Shown piece after piece: positions 15,790 to 23,598 of a stretch of 64,000 bases of DNA; position 1 is the stretch's first letter, and every line of letters begins with the position of its first letter. The position numbers and the translations under genes are program-made. This DNA comes from CAYQTE01 sp964420285 (GTDB taxonomy: Bacteria > Planctomycetota > Phycisphaerae > Tepidisphaerales > Tepidisphaeraceae). The notes beneath the pieces are model-generated. The model was not told the DNA's origin. It worked only from the letters and a program-made list of their open reading frames with translations, and searched no databases. The DNA lies in assembly GCA_964420285.1 (NCBI GenBank), contig CAYQTE010000013.1, positions 1-64,000 of the forward strand, in the 5' to 3' direction.

Positions 15790-16074
15790 ATGCCCGTTAA
15801 AGTTCGGATCCCCTCGCCGTTGCGGAATTTCACACAGGGTCTTGATGTCATCGAAGCCGATGGCGCCAACGTGGCCGATGTGTTGAACAACCTCAAGACC
15901 AAGGCGGCCGGGATTGAGACCCGTTTGTTCAAGAGTCCGGGTCAGCTCAACCGGTTCGTGAACGTGTATTTGAACGATGAGGATATTCGCCATCTCAAGA
16001 ACCTGGAGACGCCGGTGAAGAGCGGTGATGAATTGAGCATCATCCCGGCCATTGCAGGTGGCTGCGTATCGTGA
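15790..16074 (+). CDS. MoaD/ThiS-family sulfur-carrier protein with masked C-terminus
   Basis: A 94-residue ubiquitin-like protein: VKVRIPSPLRNFTQG, VADVLNNLKTKAAGIETRL, RFVNVYLNDEDIR, GDELSIIPAIAGG. The diglycine is followed by three extra residues, CVS. Carriers such as CysO in mycobacteria and QbsE-type proteins also end with residues beyond GG that a JAMM protease removes before activation. So a Mec+-type protease and an E1-like enzyme are expected elsewhere in the genome. ATG 15790 was chosen because homology starts there. It lies 40 bp after the PLP enzyme and is read into the NIL gene, indicating one transcript. As thiocarboxylate it would donate sulfur. Confidence 0.9.
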   Translation: MPVKVRIPSPLRNFTQGLDVIEADGANVADVLNNLKTKAAGIETRLFKSPGQLNRFVNVYLNDEDIRHLKNLETPVKSGDELSIIPAIAGGCVS

Positions 16075-16084
16075 GGTCCACACT

Positions 16085-16345
16085 TTGAGCCAAACCACTT
16101 ATTCCCGCCGCTGCTGGTTTACATTCCCCACGCGCCAGCAGGTTGAGCAGCCGATCATCTGGCAGATGAGCCGCCGTTTCCCGGAGGTCGTATTCGACAT
16201 CCGCCAGGCGAGCGTGCAGGATTCGATCGGCATCATGGCGGTGCTGCTGAGCGGCCGGGAGGACCAGGTCCTGGCCGCCATCGCGTTCCTGCGTTCGCAG
16301 GGCGTGACGGTCGAGCCGATCGAAAAAAGCGTGATAGAGGGGTGA
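16085..16345 (+). CDS. NIL-domain protein
   Basis: A protein of about 86 residues: RCWFTFPTRQQVEQPIIWQM, RRFPEVVFDIRQASVQDSIG, AVLLSGREDQVLAAIAFLRSQGVTVEPI. This is the beta-alpha-beta NIL fold, best known at the C-terminus of the methionine transporter ATPase MetN, where it senses methionine. Free-standing NIL proteins also accompany proposed homocysteine-forming enzymes. No ATG is available near the start. TTG 16085 lies 9 nt after a GAGG and 10 nt after the carrier's stop codon, so I chose it; an upstream GTG at 16058 is the alternative. It is the third gene of the SAM-riboswitch operon. Confidence 0.85.
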   Translation: MSQTTYSRRCWFTFPTRQQVEQPIIWQMSRRFPEVVFDIRQASVQDSIGIMAVLLSGREDQVLAAIAFLRSQGVTVEPIEKSVIEG

Positions 16346-16380
16346 CGGCTCTGGCACAATCGGCGAATGATCTTCTCTTG

Positions 16381-16510
16381 TCCCCTCGCCCTGTGCTCAG
16401 GGAGAGGGCTAGGGTGAGGGTTCTTGCACGGCCGAATCGATGGGATCGCTTGCGTGGCTGACAGTTCAAAACCCTCACCCCGACCCTCTCCCTGAGTACA
16501 GGGCGAGGGA
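16381..16510. repeat. GC-rich inverted-repeat element
   Basis: Two facing arms, TCCCCTCGCCCTGTGCTCAG...GGGTGAGGG and CCCTCACCCCGACCCTCTCC...TACAGGGCGAGGGA, around about 55 bp. It is a divergent member of the family found at 30924, 33272 and 61498. It lies between the NIL gene and RNase R and could act as a strong stem-loop at the 3' end of the SAM operon. Confidence 0.65.
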
Positions 16511-16599
16511 AAACGGATGCCATCTCGCACACATTGTTCATTTTTTCTCGTTTCCTACTTTTTCCCCTTTTCTAATTGATACTTATTTCACACAATCAC

Positions 16600-19053
16600 A
16601 TGATCGAATCACCAATAACTGACAAAATCCTCTCCCACCTCAAGTCGCAGGAATATCGCCCGCGGCCGGATCGGAAGCTGGCGCGCGAACTCGATTTGCA
16701 CGACGACCAGACCTACCCGGCCTTCCGCGACGCCCTGCGCGAACTCATGCACGCCGGGCGCGTGGTCATGGGGGCCGGCGGGGTCATCATGCTCCCGACC
16801 GAGCGCGCCGCCAGCAACGAAATCACCGGAGTCTACCGCCAGAATCGCCGCGGATTCGGCTTTGTCTGCCCGACCGATCCCAGCAGCCATGAAGACCTCT
16901 ACATCCCCCAGGGCGAAAACTTCAATGCCCTCACCGGCGATATCGTCAAGGCCCGCATCACCAACCAGCATCAGCGCGACGGCAAGGTCATGTACCACGG
17001 CCGGATCACCTCGATCCTCCAGCGCACGCAGAAGCGATTCGTCGGGTCGATCCAGAAACGCGGCAACCAGTGGTTTGTCCTGCCGGATGGAAACACGCTC
17101 ATCGAGCCGATTCTCGTTCCCGACGCCGCCACCCGGCAGATTCCCCCCAGTGCCAAAGTCGTCGTCGAGCTGACCAGCTACGGCGACGGCGTCAAGCCGC
17201 CGCAGGGCGTCATCACCGAAGTTCTCGGCCAGGCCGGCGAAAAGGACGTCGATCTGCGCTCCGTCATCGTGCAGTTCGATCTTCCGCGCGAATTCTCGCG
17301 GGAATCTCTGGATGAAGCCCGCGCAGCGGTCGATCGATTCGGCGCCCACAAGGGCGGCTGGCCGGACCGGCTGGAACTGGATTCACGCACCATCTGCACG
17401 ATCGATCCGGACGATTCCCGCGATTTCGACGATGCGATCAGCCTGCGCCGGCTCGATAACGGCCTGTGGGAACTGGGCGTTCACATCGCCGATGTGTCCT
17501 ATTTCGTGCCTCCCGATTCCGCCCTGGACGAGGAATCGAAAAAACGCGGCAACAGCGTTTATTTCCCCGGCTACGTGATTCCCATGCTGCCGGAAGTTCT
17601 CAGCAACGGCGTCTGCTCGCTCCAGGAAAACGTGCCGCGGCTATGCAAGAGCGCGTTCGTTACCTTCGACGAACATGGCCAGGCCGTCGGTTCATCCTTC
17701 GCCAACACCCTCATCCGCTCGGCGGCCCGGCTGCGCTATCGCGAGGCACAGGCGCTGATCGATGGTCAGGCGATGATCCCGCATCCGGCCGGCGCGCGGC
17801 CGATCAGCCAATACAACCCGGCCGTCGTCGAGCTGCTGCATCAGATGAATACCCTCGCCCGCGCCATACAGAAGCGTCGGCTGGCGGCGGGGCAGATCGT
17901 GCTCAATCTCCCCGAGGTCGATCTCGTGCTGGACGAAAACGGCAAGGTCGTCGGCACGAAAGCCGAGGACCAGAGCTTCACGCACACGCTCATCGAGATG
18001 TTCATGGTCGAAGCCAACGAAGCGGTTGCGCGGCTGTTGGATTCGATCGGGGTTCCGTTCCTTCGCCGCATCCATCCCGAGCCGGAACTGGCCAACGCCG
18101 AGCGGCTTCGACAGTTTGCCCAAGTGTCGGGACACAAGGTTCCCAAACTGATGGATCGCAAGTCGCTGCAGGCGCTATTGGCATCGGTGGTGGGAAAGCC
18201 GGAGGCGTTTGCGATCAATCTGGCCGTGCTCAAGAGTCTCACCCGCGCCGAATATGCGCCCAAGGTGGTGGGTCACTACGCGCTGGCCAGCGAGCACTAT
18301 TGCCATTTCACCAGCCCCATCCGCCGGTACGCGGATTTGACGATCCACCGGCTGCTGGATGCGTACTTCCAGGCCGGCGGCGGATTGCGCCCCGGACGGG
18401 CGGCGCATGGTGCTGCATCGCACAGCGGAGGGCGGCAGCGAAACAAGATTCCGATCGAAGCGGTGGTTCCGACCGATGCCCTGACCGAACTGGGCCGGCA
18501 TCTCAGTTTCACCGAACGCCGCGGCGACGATGCCGAGCGCGAACTGCGGAAGATCAAGTTGCTCGAACTGCTCTCGGATCGCGTGGGCGACGATTTCCAG
18601 GCCGTCGTCACCGGCATCACGCAGTTCGGCATCTTTGTGCAGATTCAGGAATACCTGATCGATGGCGTGATCCGCTTCGAGGATTTGATGGACGACTGGT
18701 GGCAGATCGACGAGAAGAGCGGCCTTGTTCGCGGCCAGCGCACCGGCCGCACCATCCGCATCGGCGACCTGTGCGTCGCCCGCGTCGTTCGCGTTGATGT
18801 CCCGCGCCGCGACCTGGGATTGTCAATCACCGAACACCTCGGCCGCCCCGGCAAGGCCGCAACGGCCCTTCCGGCGTTGTCGCCGGGGATCGGCCAGCAA
18901 GGTTTACATCCGCGCGGCAAGAAATCCGCCGCCCAACATGAAGCCAAGTCCGGCCGAGGGAAAAAGTCGCCCAAGCAAAAAGACCTCCCGCGCGGCGGCG
19001 GCCCGGGTCGCGGCAAATCCAAACGCCACACCGGCCGCCGACGCGGGCGATGA
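16600..19053 (+). CDS. rnr: Ribonuclease R
   Basis: An 817-residue 3'-5' exoribonuclease of the RNB family. A winged-helix-like N-terminus is followed by two cold-shock domains (GVYRQNRRGFGFVCP, VGSIQKRGNQWFVLP). The catalytic RNB domain has RTICTIDPDDSRDFDDAISL with the metal-binding aspartates, HIADVSYFV, and HFTSPIRRYADLTIHRLLDA. An S1 domain follows (GDDFQAVVTGITQFGIFVQI), then a Lys/Gly-rich basic tail typical of RNase R. A short insertion (about 40 residues, GGGLRPGRAAHGAASHSGGR) interrupts the region after the YADL motif. ATG 16600 gives the usual N-terminus. It would degrade structured RNA. Confidence 0.96.
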   Translation: MIESPITDKILSHLKSQEYRPRPDRKLARELDLHDDQTYPAFRDALRELMHAGRVVMGAGGVIMLPTERAASNEITGVYRQNRRGFGFVCPTDPSSHEDLYIPQGENFNALTGDIVKARITNQHQRDGKVMYHGRITSILQRTQKRFVGSIQKRGNQWFVLPDGNTLIEPILVPDAATRQIPPSAKVVVELTSYGDGVKPPQGVITEVLGQAGEKDVDLRSVIVQFDLPREFSRESLDEARAAVDRFGAHKGGWPDRLELDSRTICTIDPDDSRDFDDAISLRRLDNGLWELGVHIADVSYFVPPDSALDEESKKRGNSVYFPGYVIPMLPEVLSNGVCSLQENVPRLCKSAFVTFDEHGQAVGSSFANTLIRSAARLRYREAQALIDGQAMIPHPAGARPISQYNPAVVELLHQMNTLARAIQKRRLAAGQIVLNLPEVDLVLDENGKVVGTKAEDQSFTHTLIEMFMVEANEAVARLLDSIGVPFLRRIHPEPELANAERLRQFAQVSGHKVPKLMDRKSLQALLASVVGKPEAFAINLAVLKSLTRAEYAPKVVGHYALASEHYCHFTSPIRRYADLTIHRLLDAYFQAGGGLRPGRAAHGAASHSGGRQRNKIPIEAVVPTDALTELGRHLSFTERRGDDAERELRKIKLLELLSDRVGDDFQAVVTGITQFGIFVQIQEYLIDGVIRFEDLMDDWWQIDEKSGLVRGQRTGRTIRIGDLCVARVVRVDVPRRDLGLSITEHLGRPGKAATALPALSPGIGQQGLHPRGKKSAAQHEAKSGRGKKSPKQKDLPRGGGPGRGKSKRHTGRRRGR

Positions 19054-19123
19054 AACGGCGGTTGCGGCGGGCGGCAGTGGCGGGATACGATGCCAGTTCA
19101 GGCTGGATCGAGCGGCACGGAAA

Positions 19124-19166
19124 GAACCCCCACCGAACCCTCTCCCTTGAGTACAGGGAGAGGGGG
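19124..19166 (+). repeat. GC-rich REP-like half element
   Basis: A solitary right arm, AGAACCCCCACCGAACCCTC then CTTGAGTACAGGGAGAGGG, in the short gap between RNase R and the PQQ-propeller gene. No partner arm is visible upstream. Confidence 0.6.
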
Positions 19167-19208
19167 AATCGAAGGGCGGTCGACCGCAATTGTTGGGGTG
19201 AGTGGATC

Positions 19209-20342
19209 ATGCGCGGCATCTTCTGTGGTGTCATTATTGTTTCGTTCGTCGTTCTCGCCGGCGGGTGCTCGAAGCCGGCCGTGACGGCACGGCCCGCGCC
19301 GGTGGGGGATTTCGCGGGGTTTGGCGGGGGCGGGGCGATGCATAATGTCGCGCCGGCGATCGATGGGCCGCCGATGAAGGTGCGGTGGACTTTTCAGGCG
19401 GCGACCGACGGGTTCAATGCAGCGCCGGCGATCGTGGGGGATGCGGTGTATGCGGCGGATGCGTCCGGGGATTTGATGGCGCTGGATTTGGTGAGCGGGC
19501 AAAGACGCTGGACGTTTCATTCCGAAGGCGGGTTTGATGCCACGCCGTATGTCGATGGCGGCGTGGTCTATATCGGGGATATGTCCACCACGTTCTTTGC
19601 CGTCGATGCGGGGACGGGAAAGCAGATTTGGTCGGTCAATGCGCAATCGGCCGTGCATGCGGGGGCGAATATCGACGGCGGGCGGATTCTCATCGGCACC
19701 GATGCAGGGTTGATTCTCTGTCTGGACCGCGCGGGCAAGACGCTGTGGACGGCGCAGGCGGATGGGCGGATCAACGCGCCGCCGGCCATTTGGGATGGGA
19801 AGGCGGCGTTTACATCGTGCGATGCACACGTGCACGTCTTACGGATCGAGGATGGAAAGGAAGTGTTCACGACGGACCTGGGGAATGTCGCGCCGGGATC
19901 GGCGTGTGCGTCGGACAAATCGCTCTTCATCGGCACGGATCAGGGTCGCGTTCTGGCAGTGTCGATCAAGGACGGCTCGGCGCAGTGGAGTTTTGACAAG
20001 ATCGCCGACGGGGCGATGGTATACGCCTCGCCGGCCCTGTCGGGCGATACGCTGGTCATCGCTGCTCGCGACAGCAACGTGTACGGATTGAACGCCGGCG
20101 ACGGGACGCGGAAATGGTCGTTTGCCACCGGGGCCGATATCGACGCCTCGCCGGTGGTTTCCGACGGGCGCGTGTATGTGCCCTCGAAGGACCGGCGGCT
20201 GTACGTGCTGAATCTGGCCGATGGGAAATTGCTGTGGACGTTCGAGGTGGCGCGGGCGGTGGCGGCGCCAGTGGCCATCGGGCGGGGTGTGCTGGTGATG
20301 GGCGATGCGGGGGGCACGCTGTATTGCCTGGAGGGGCAATGA
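19209..20342 (+). CDS. PQQ-type beta-propeller lipoprotein
   Basis: A 377-residue secreted lipoprotein. The signal peptide MRGIFCGVIIVSFVVLAGGC ends in a lipobox (LAGGC). The mature part is built of about seven PQQ/BamB-like repeats with recurring AAPAIVGDAVYAAD, GDLMALDLVSGQRRWTF, ATPYVDGGVVYIGD, DASPVVSDGRVYVPS and GKLLWTF. BamB-like propellers act as interaction platforms; no cofactor-dehydrogenase residues are evident. The stop codon overlaps the start of the GcvH-like gene (ATGA), so the two are translationally coupled, an unusual pairing of an exported and a cytoplasmic-type protein. Confidence 0.88.
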   Translation: MRGIFCGVIIVSFVVLAGGCSKPAVTARPAPVGDFAGFGGGGAMHNVAPAIDGPPMKVRWTFQAATDGFNAAPAIVGDAVYAADASGDLMALDLVSGQRRWTFHSEGGFDATPYVDGGVVYIGDMSTTFFAVDAGTGKQIWSVNAQSAVHAGANIDGGRILIGTDAGLILCLDRAGKTLWTAQADGRINAPPAIWDGKAAFTSCDAHVHVLRIEDGKEVFTTDLGNVAPGSACASDKSLFIGTDQGRVLAVSIKDGSAQWSFDKIADGAMVYASPALSGDTLVIAARDSNVYGLNAGDGTRKWSFATGADIDASPVVSDGRVYVPSKDRRLYVLNLADGKLLWTFEVARAVAAPVAIGRGVLVMGDAGGTLYCLEGQ

Positions 20343-20809
20343 GCGAAGGCGGGAAAACGCCGGATGAGGAGTTGCGGTATCAGCGTTGCCGCTTTACGGC
20401 CCGGCTTCCGGGTGATCGGGTCTACACGCGCGATCATTACTGGATGAAGGAGCAGTCGCCGGGCGAGTGGCGCGTGGGACTGACGCCGTGGGCCGTTCGC
20501 ATGCTGGGGGATTTCGTCGAGTACACGTTTGACGTGGCCGATGGTGCGACGGTGAAACTTGACCAGGCGCTGGGGACGCTGGAGGCGTTCAAGGCGGTGG
20601 CGGAGATTCGCGCCGTGGCGGCCGGGACGTTCGTCGCGGCCAATCCGGTTCTGGCGGTCAATCTCGATGCCATATCGCAGGATTGCTACGGCGACGGATG
20701 GCTATACGCGATCCGCTGCACGCCCGAGCCGGATATATGCGATGCGGCCGGATATCGCCAGGTGCTGGATGACACCATCGACGATATGCGCGGCAGCGGG
20801 CCGCCGTGA
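20339..20809 (+). CDS. GcvH-like lipoyl-domain protein
   Basis: A 156-residue protein related to glycine-cleavage H protein: YTRDHYWM, GEWRVGLTPWAVRMLGDFVE, then TLEAFKAVAEIRAVAAGTF and NLDAISQDCYGDGWLYAI. The Lys of EAFKAV aligns with the lipoylated Lys of the ESVKA motif. It has an N-terminal extension and a C-terminal 30-residue tail compared with standard H protein. No other glycine-cleavage genes (gcvT, gcvP) are in the window, so it may be an H-like paralogue with a different role. Translation is coupled to the upstream propeller lipoprotein. Confidence 0.8.
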   Translation: MSEGGKTPDEELRYQRCRFTARLPGDRVYTRDHYWMKEQSPGEWRVGLTPWAVRMLGDFVEYTFDVADGATVKLDQALGTLEAFKAVAEIRAVAAGTFVAANPVLAVNLDAISQDCYGDGWLYAIRCTPEPDICDAAGYRQVLDDTIDDMRGSGPP

Positions 20810-20831
20810 TCGCGCGGGTTGTGCGGGCGGC

Positions 20832-21605
20832 TCATTTCACGTTTGCGTCGAGGGTTTCGAAGACGGTGAGGATCTTTGCGAAGGAATTCTCCACGTTCGA
20901 TTGGGCATTGACCGTGTAGATTCCGGAGCGGTTGTCGAAAACTTCGGCATGGCCGTCGGAAAAGAGGGCGTTGACGGTCTCGCGGTTATGATTGGTGCGA
21001 GTGTAGACGCCGAAGACCGAGAGGCCGGGGTAGCAGAGAAAATCGACATCGACGACCAGTGCGCGGATGGGCAGGCCCTGGCTGTTGAGGCCCAGGTCGG
21101 CCAGGGCGAGGTGGCCGGTGCCGGGATTGACGAGCATGCTGCCGCCGGAGGCATCGCGGTAGTAATAGTCGCATTGAGCCTGGGTGACGCCGACGTTGGC
21201 CAGTTGCTGATCGGCCAGGGAATCCTGATCGGCATCGGGGCAGAAGAGGACGTGTTTGCAGTTGGCCAGTTGACTGTTGAGCATGAGTCCCAGTCCGACG
21301 GGGGCGCCGCTCTGGAGGGAGATCAGGCTGGTGACAGTTCCGGGAACGGGGTAAAAGTTAGTGGTGGTGAAGGGCGGGGCCTTGGGGGGGCCGTAGGGAA
21401 TGAATCCGCGGTTATCCTGCGCATAGTTGTAGATGGCGACGCCGATCTGGCGTTCGTTGGAGAGGCACTGGAGCCGGCGGCTCATGGTGCGGGCGCGGGA
21501 GAGGCTGGGGAGCAGTATGGCGACCAGCAGGGCGATGATGGCGATGACGACCAGCAGCTCGACAATGGTGAAGCCTCTGGGGGATCGGTGCAGAGATACG
21601 CGCAT
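20832..21605 (-). CDS. Prepilin-type N-terminal cleavage/methylation protein
   Basis: A 257-residue type II secretion pseudopilin-like protein. The N-terminus has the prepilin peptidase signature GFTIVELLVVIAIIALLVAI with cleavage after Gly and conserved Glu at +5. The globular part contains FCPDADQDS and NALFSDGHAEVFD, close to the C-terminal xDGH motif of the abundant planctomycete pseudopilin family. It is probably exported and assembled or surface-anchored. It lies 47 bp downstream of the PEP-CTERM gene on the same strand, so the two may be cotranscribed. Confidence 0.9.
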   Translation of the reverse strand: MRVSLHRSPRGFTIVELLVVIAIIALLVAILLPSLSRARTMSRRLQCLSNERQIGVAIYNYAQDNRGFIPYGPPKAPPFTTTNFYPVPGTVTSLISLQSGAPVGLGLMLNSQLANCKHVLFCPDADQDSLADQQLANVGVTQAQCDYYYRDASGGSMLVNPGTGHLALADLGLNSQGLPIRALVVDVDFLCYPGLSVFGVYTRTNHNRETVNALFSDGHAEVFDNRSGIYTVNAQSNVENSFAKILTVFETLDANVK

Positions 21606-21652
21606 ATGACCACGCTGTCCCGATCACGGCGGCGTCGCCATTGGGCGGCCCG

Positions 21653-22486
21653 TTACGCCGCGGGTGATCGACGGCGACGATACAGCAACAGCACCGAGCC
21701 CGCAACCAGCAGGCTCATTGACGCCGGCTCGGGAACCTCGGTGACCTGCACATCGCTCACGTTAAAGAAGCTGCCGCCGCTGTTGGGGTCGGAGGTGGTC
21801 AGGAGGATGCCGATGTCCTGGCCGACGGCCCCGCTGGCGGGGGCGATGAACTGCAGGGGCGTGGAGAAATCGAGCATATGCGTGCCGCTGAGGCCGGTCG
21901 CGGGAGTGTTGAGGATGTCGACGGACGAAACGATATGCTGGACACTGCTGCCATCGGTGTAGATGAGGGCCAGTTGCAGGTCGGCGGTGGCGTCAGGCAG
22001 TGACGGAACGTCCCCGACATAAGGAATGCCAACGGCAACGGTAAGTTGGTAGCTGGCGTTGGCGAGGAACTTCGAGCCGAGCGTCTGGGACAGGGTGAGC
22101 GTCGGCGGAAGTGTGATTCCATCGGTAATTCCGATTGACGCCGCGCCTTCATAGGGAAACGTCGGGGAATACTGCAAGGACCACTGGCCGGGATTCGGAT
22201 CAACGGCCAGGCATTGGCTCAGATTGACGCTGTAATCGGGGGTCAGGTTGTCGATATAGTCCGAAGCACCCGGCGGCGGATTCTGCCAGATGACCTCGTC
22301 GGCGTTGTTGGCGGTCCAGCCGGTTCCGCTGGTGTAAACGAACGGCATGGCTTCCTGGTCGGTGTAGGCGACCAGCGGGCTGGAAAAGATCGCATCCTGA
22401 ACAGGAAGCTGGACTTGCGCCCGCGCGGCACCTTGCCACAAAACCACCGTTACGGCGACGGCCGCAATTTCTTTCCACAACTTCAT
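21653..22486 (-). CDS. PEP-CTERM surface protein
   Basis: A 277-residue exported protein. The signal peptide is MKLWKEIAAVAVTVVLWQGA with cleavage near ARAQ. The C-terminus reads VPEPASMSLLVAGSVLLLYRR: a PEP motif, a hydrophobic helix and a basic cluster, the exosortase-sorting signal. The body is Ser/Thr/Gly-rich with beta-sandwich character (for example SFFNVSDVQVTEVPEP). ATG 22486 follows GAGGAGATC. It would be cut and anchored by an exosortase encoded elsewhere. Confidence 0.9.
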   Translation of the reverse strand: MKLWKEIAAVAVTVVLWQGAARAQVQLPVQDAIFSSPLVAYTDQEAMPFVYTSGTGWTANNADEVIWQNPPPGASDYIDNLTPDYSVNLSQCLAVDPNPGQWSLQYSPTFPYEGAASIGITDGITLPPTLTLSQTLGSKFLANASYQLTVAVGIPYVGDVPSLPDATADLQLALIYTDGSSVQHIVSSVDILNTPATGLSGTHMLDFSTPLQFIAPASGAVGQDIGILLTTSDPNSGGSFFNVSDVQVTEVPEPASMSLLVAGSVLLLYRRRRSPAA

Positions 22487-23335
22487 TGTCTGATCTCCTC
22501 TCCTGAGACGTACGAGGCAAACACGTGAAATTCGTGCGGAACAGCAACCGCAGTCGTGCCACGGTGACGTGGAGAACAAGGTTCTCCGATAGGGGGAGAA
22601 AACAGCAAAATCTGCGCCGCGAAATACGGTGCGGATCGCATTGCGCGTAACACTTTAATAATAAATAACTTGTGGAAAATACTCAGCTTGCGGAGACGTC
22701 GCGAATCAAGTGCGCGGACCTACCACGATGGCGGGTGAATGGGGAGGGAACTTATTCGCATCTACTTGTATTCACAAGCTTTATGCGCAGCACCTACCAA
22801 AATGGTAGGCGCACCTACCAAGTTGGGGGGATATGCCAGGGCGCAGCGCGTGCTGGGAACCATCAAGGCCGATTTTCGTCGCGGCACTCCACATCGACGC
22901 ACGCGAAACCGAGGCCGTTTGAGATCTTGTCCACCTCCAAGTCAGGTCGAGGCGCGTTTCCTCATGCAGAAGGCGACAACGCTGGCCTTTGCACCAACTG
23001 GACGCACTCTCGTCACCTTAACAAGCTAGCAAATCGCGTTCCGGAAGATATCATGCTGATCACATTGCTTGTAACTAATTGCAGAAAGACATGTTAAGGA
23101 CGAAAATGCGCATATCTCCATCGCGCGGCACGCTCGATGGGCTATCTAGAATGGTCGGCCGATTGGTGCGGCAATGGATCGCATCTTCATGTCTTACAAC
23201 AACTTGAGATCAGGATCACCAGGCCTGGCGTCTGAACCCACCAAAATGGCCGGCATTTGTGGCTTTGCGCCTCGGCGGCCTTGTATTTTCTCACACGGCG
23301 GTACAATTCGGCCACACAACCCACAGGAGACCAAC
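22487..23335. other. Intergenic region, no supported gene
   Basis: This 850-bp gap contains short frames without coding character and less GC-rich stretches. The only clear structure is a perfect palindrome CCTACCA-AAA-TGGTAGG (22793-22809), followed at once by a half copy CCTACCAAGTTGG, and a similar word CCACCAAAATGG at 23238. These could be binding sites or repeat debris. Confidence 0.4.
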
Positions 23336-23590
23336 ATGCCCAGTACCGATCAGGAATTGAAAAAGGCGATGCAGGCGTTCAAGAAGCGGCTGAAACTTAT
23401 GCGTCTGGACGATGACTCCAAACTCGGCCATAGCCCCCTCACCGGCGCGGGAAAGAGCAAGATCATGTCGATCCGCCCACCGGCCGGGTTTGGGACGGAG
23501 ATTTGGGAAGAACTGGCCGACAAGGGTCTGCTCAAACGCGACACATCCGGGTTTTACGAGCTGGTCGAGGGCAAGCAATTTCAGTCGTGA
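23336..23590 (+). CDS. Small hypothetical protein
   Basis: An 84-residue soluble protein starting MPSTDQELKKAMQAFKKRLK after the ribosome-binding site ACAGGAGACC. It has an amphipathic charged N-terminal helix, then LDDDSKLGHSPLTGAGKS and GTEIWEELADKGLLKRD, with a look of a small winged or HTH-like fold. I recognise no named family. It is convergent with the ABC-F gene with an 8-bp gap. The clear ribosome-binding site and amphipathic pattern support a real gene. Confidence 0.65.
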   Translation: MPSTDQELKKAMQAFKKRLKLMRLDDDSKLGHSPLTGAGKSKIMSIRPPAGFGTEIWEELADKGLLKRDTSGFYELVEGKQFQS

Positions 23591-23598
23591 AATGCTGA

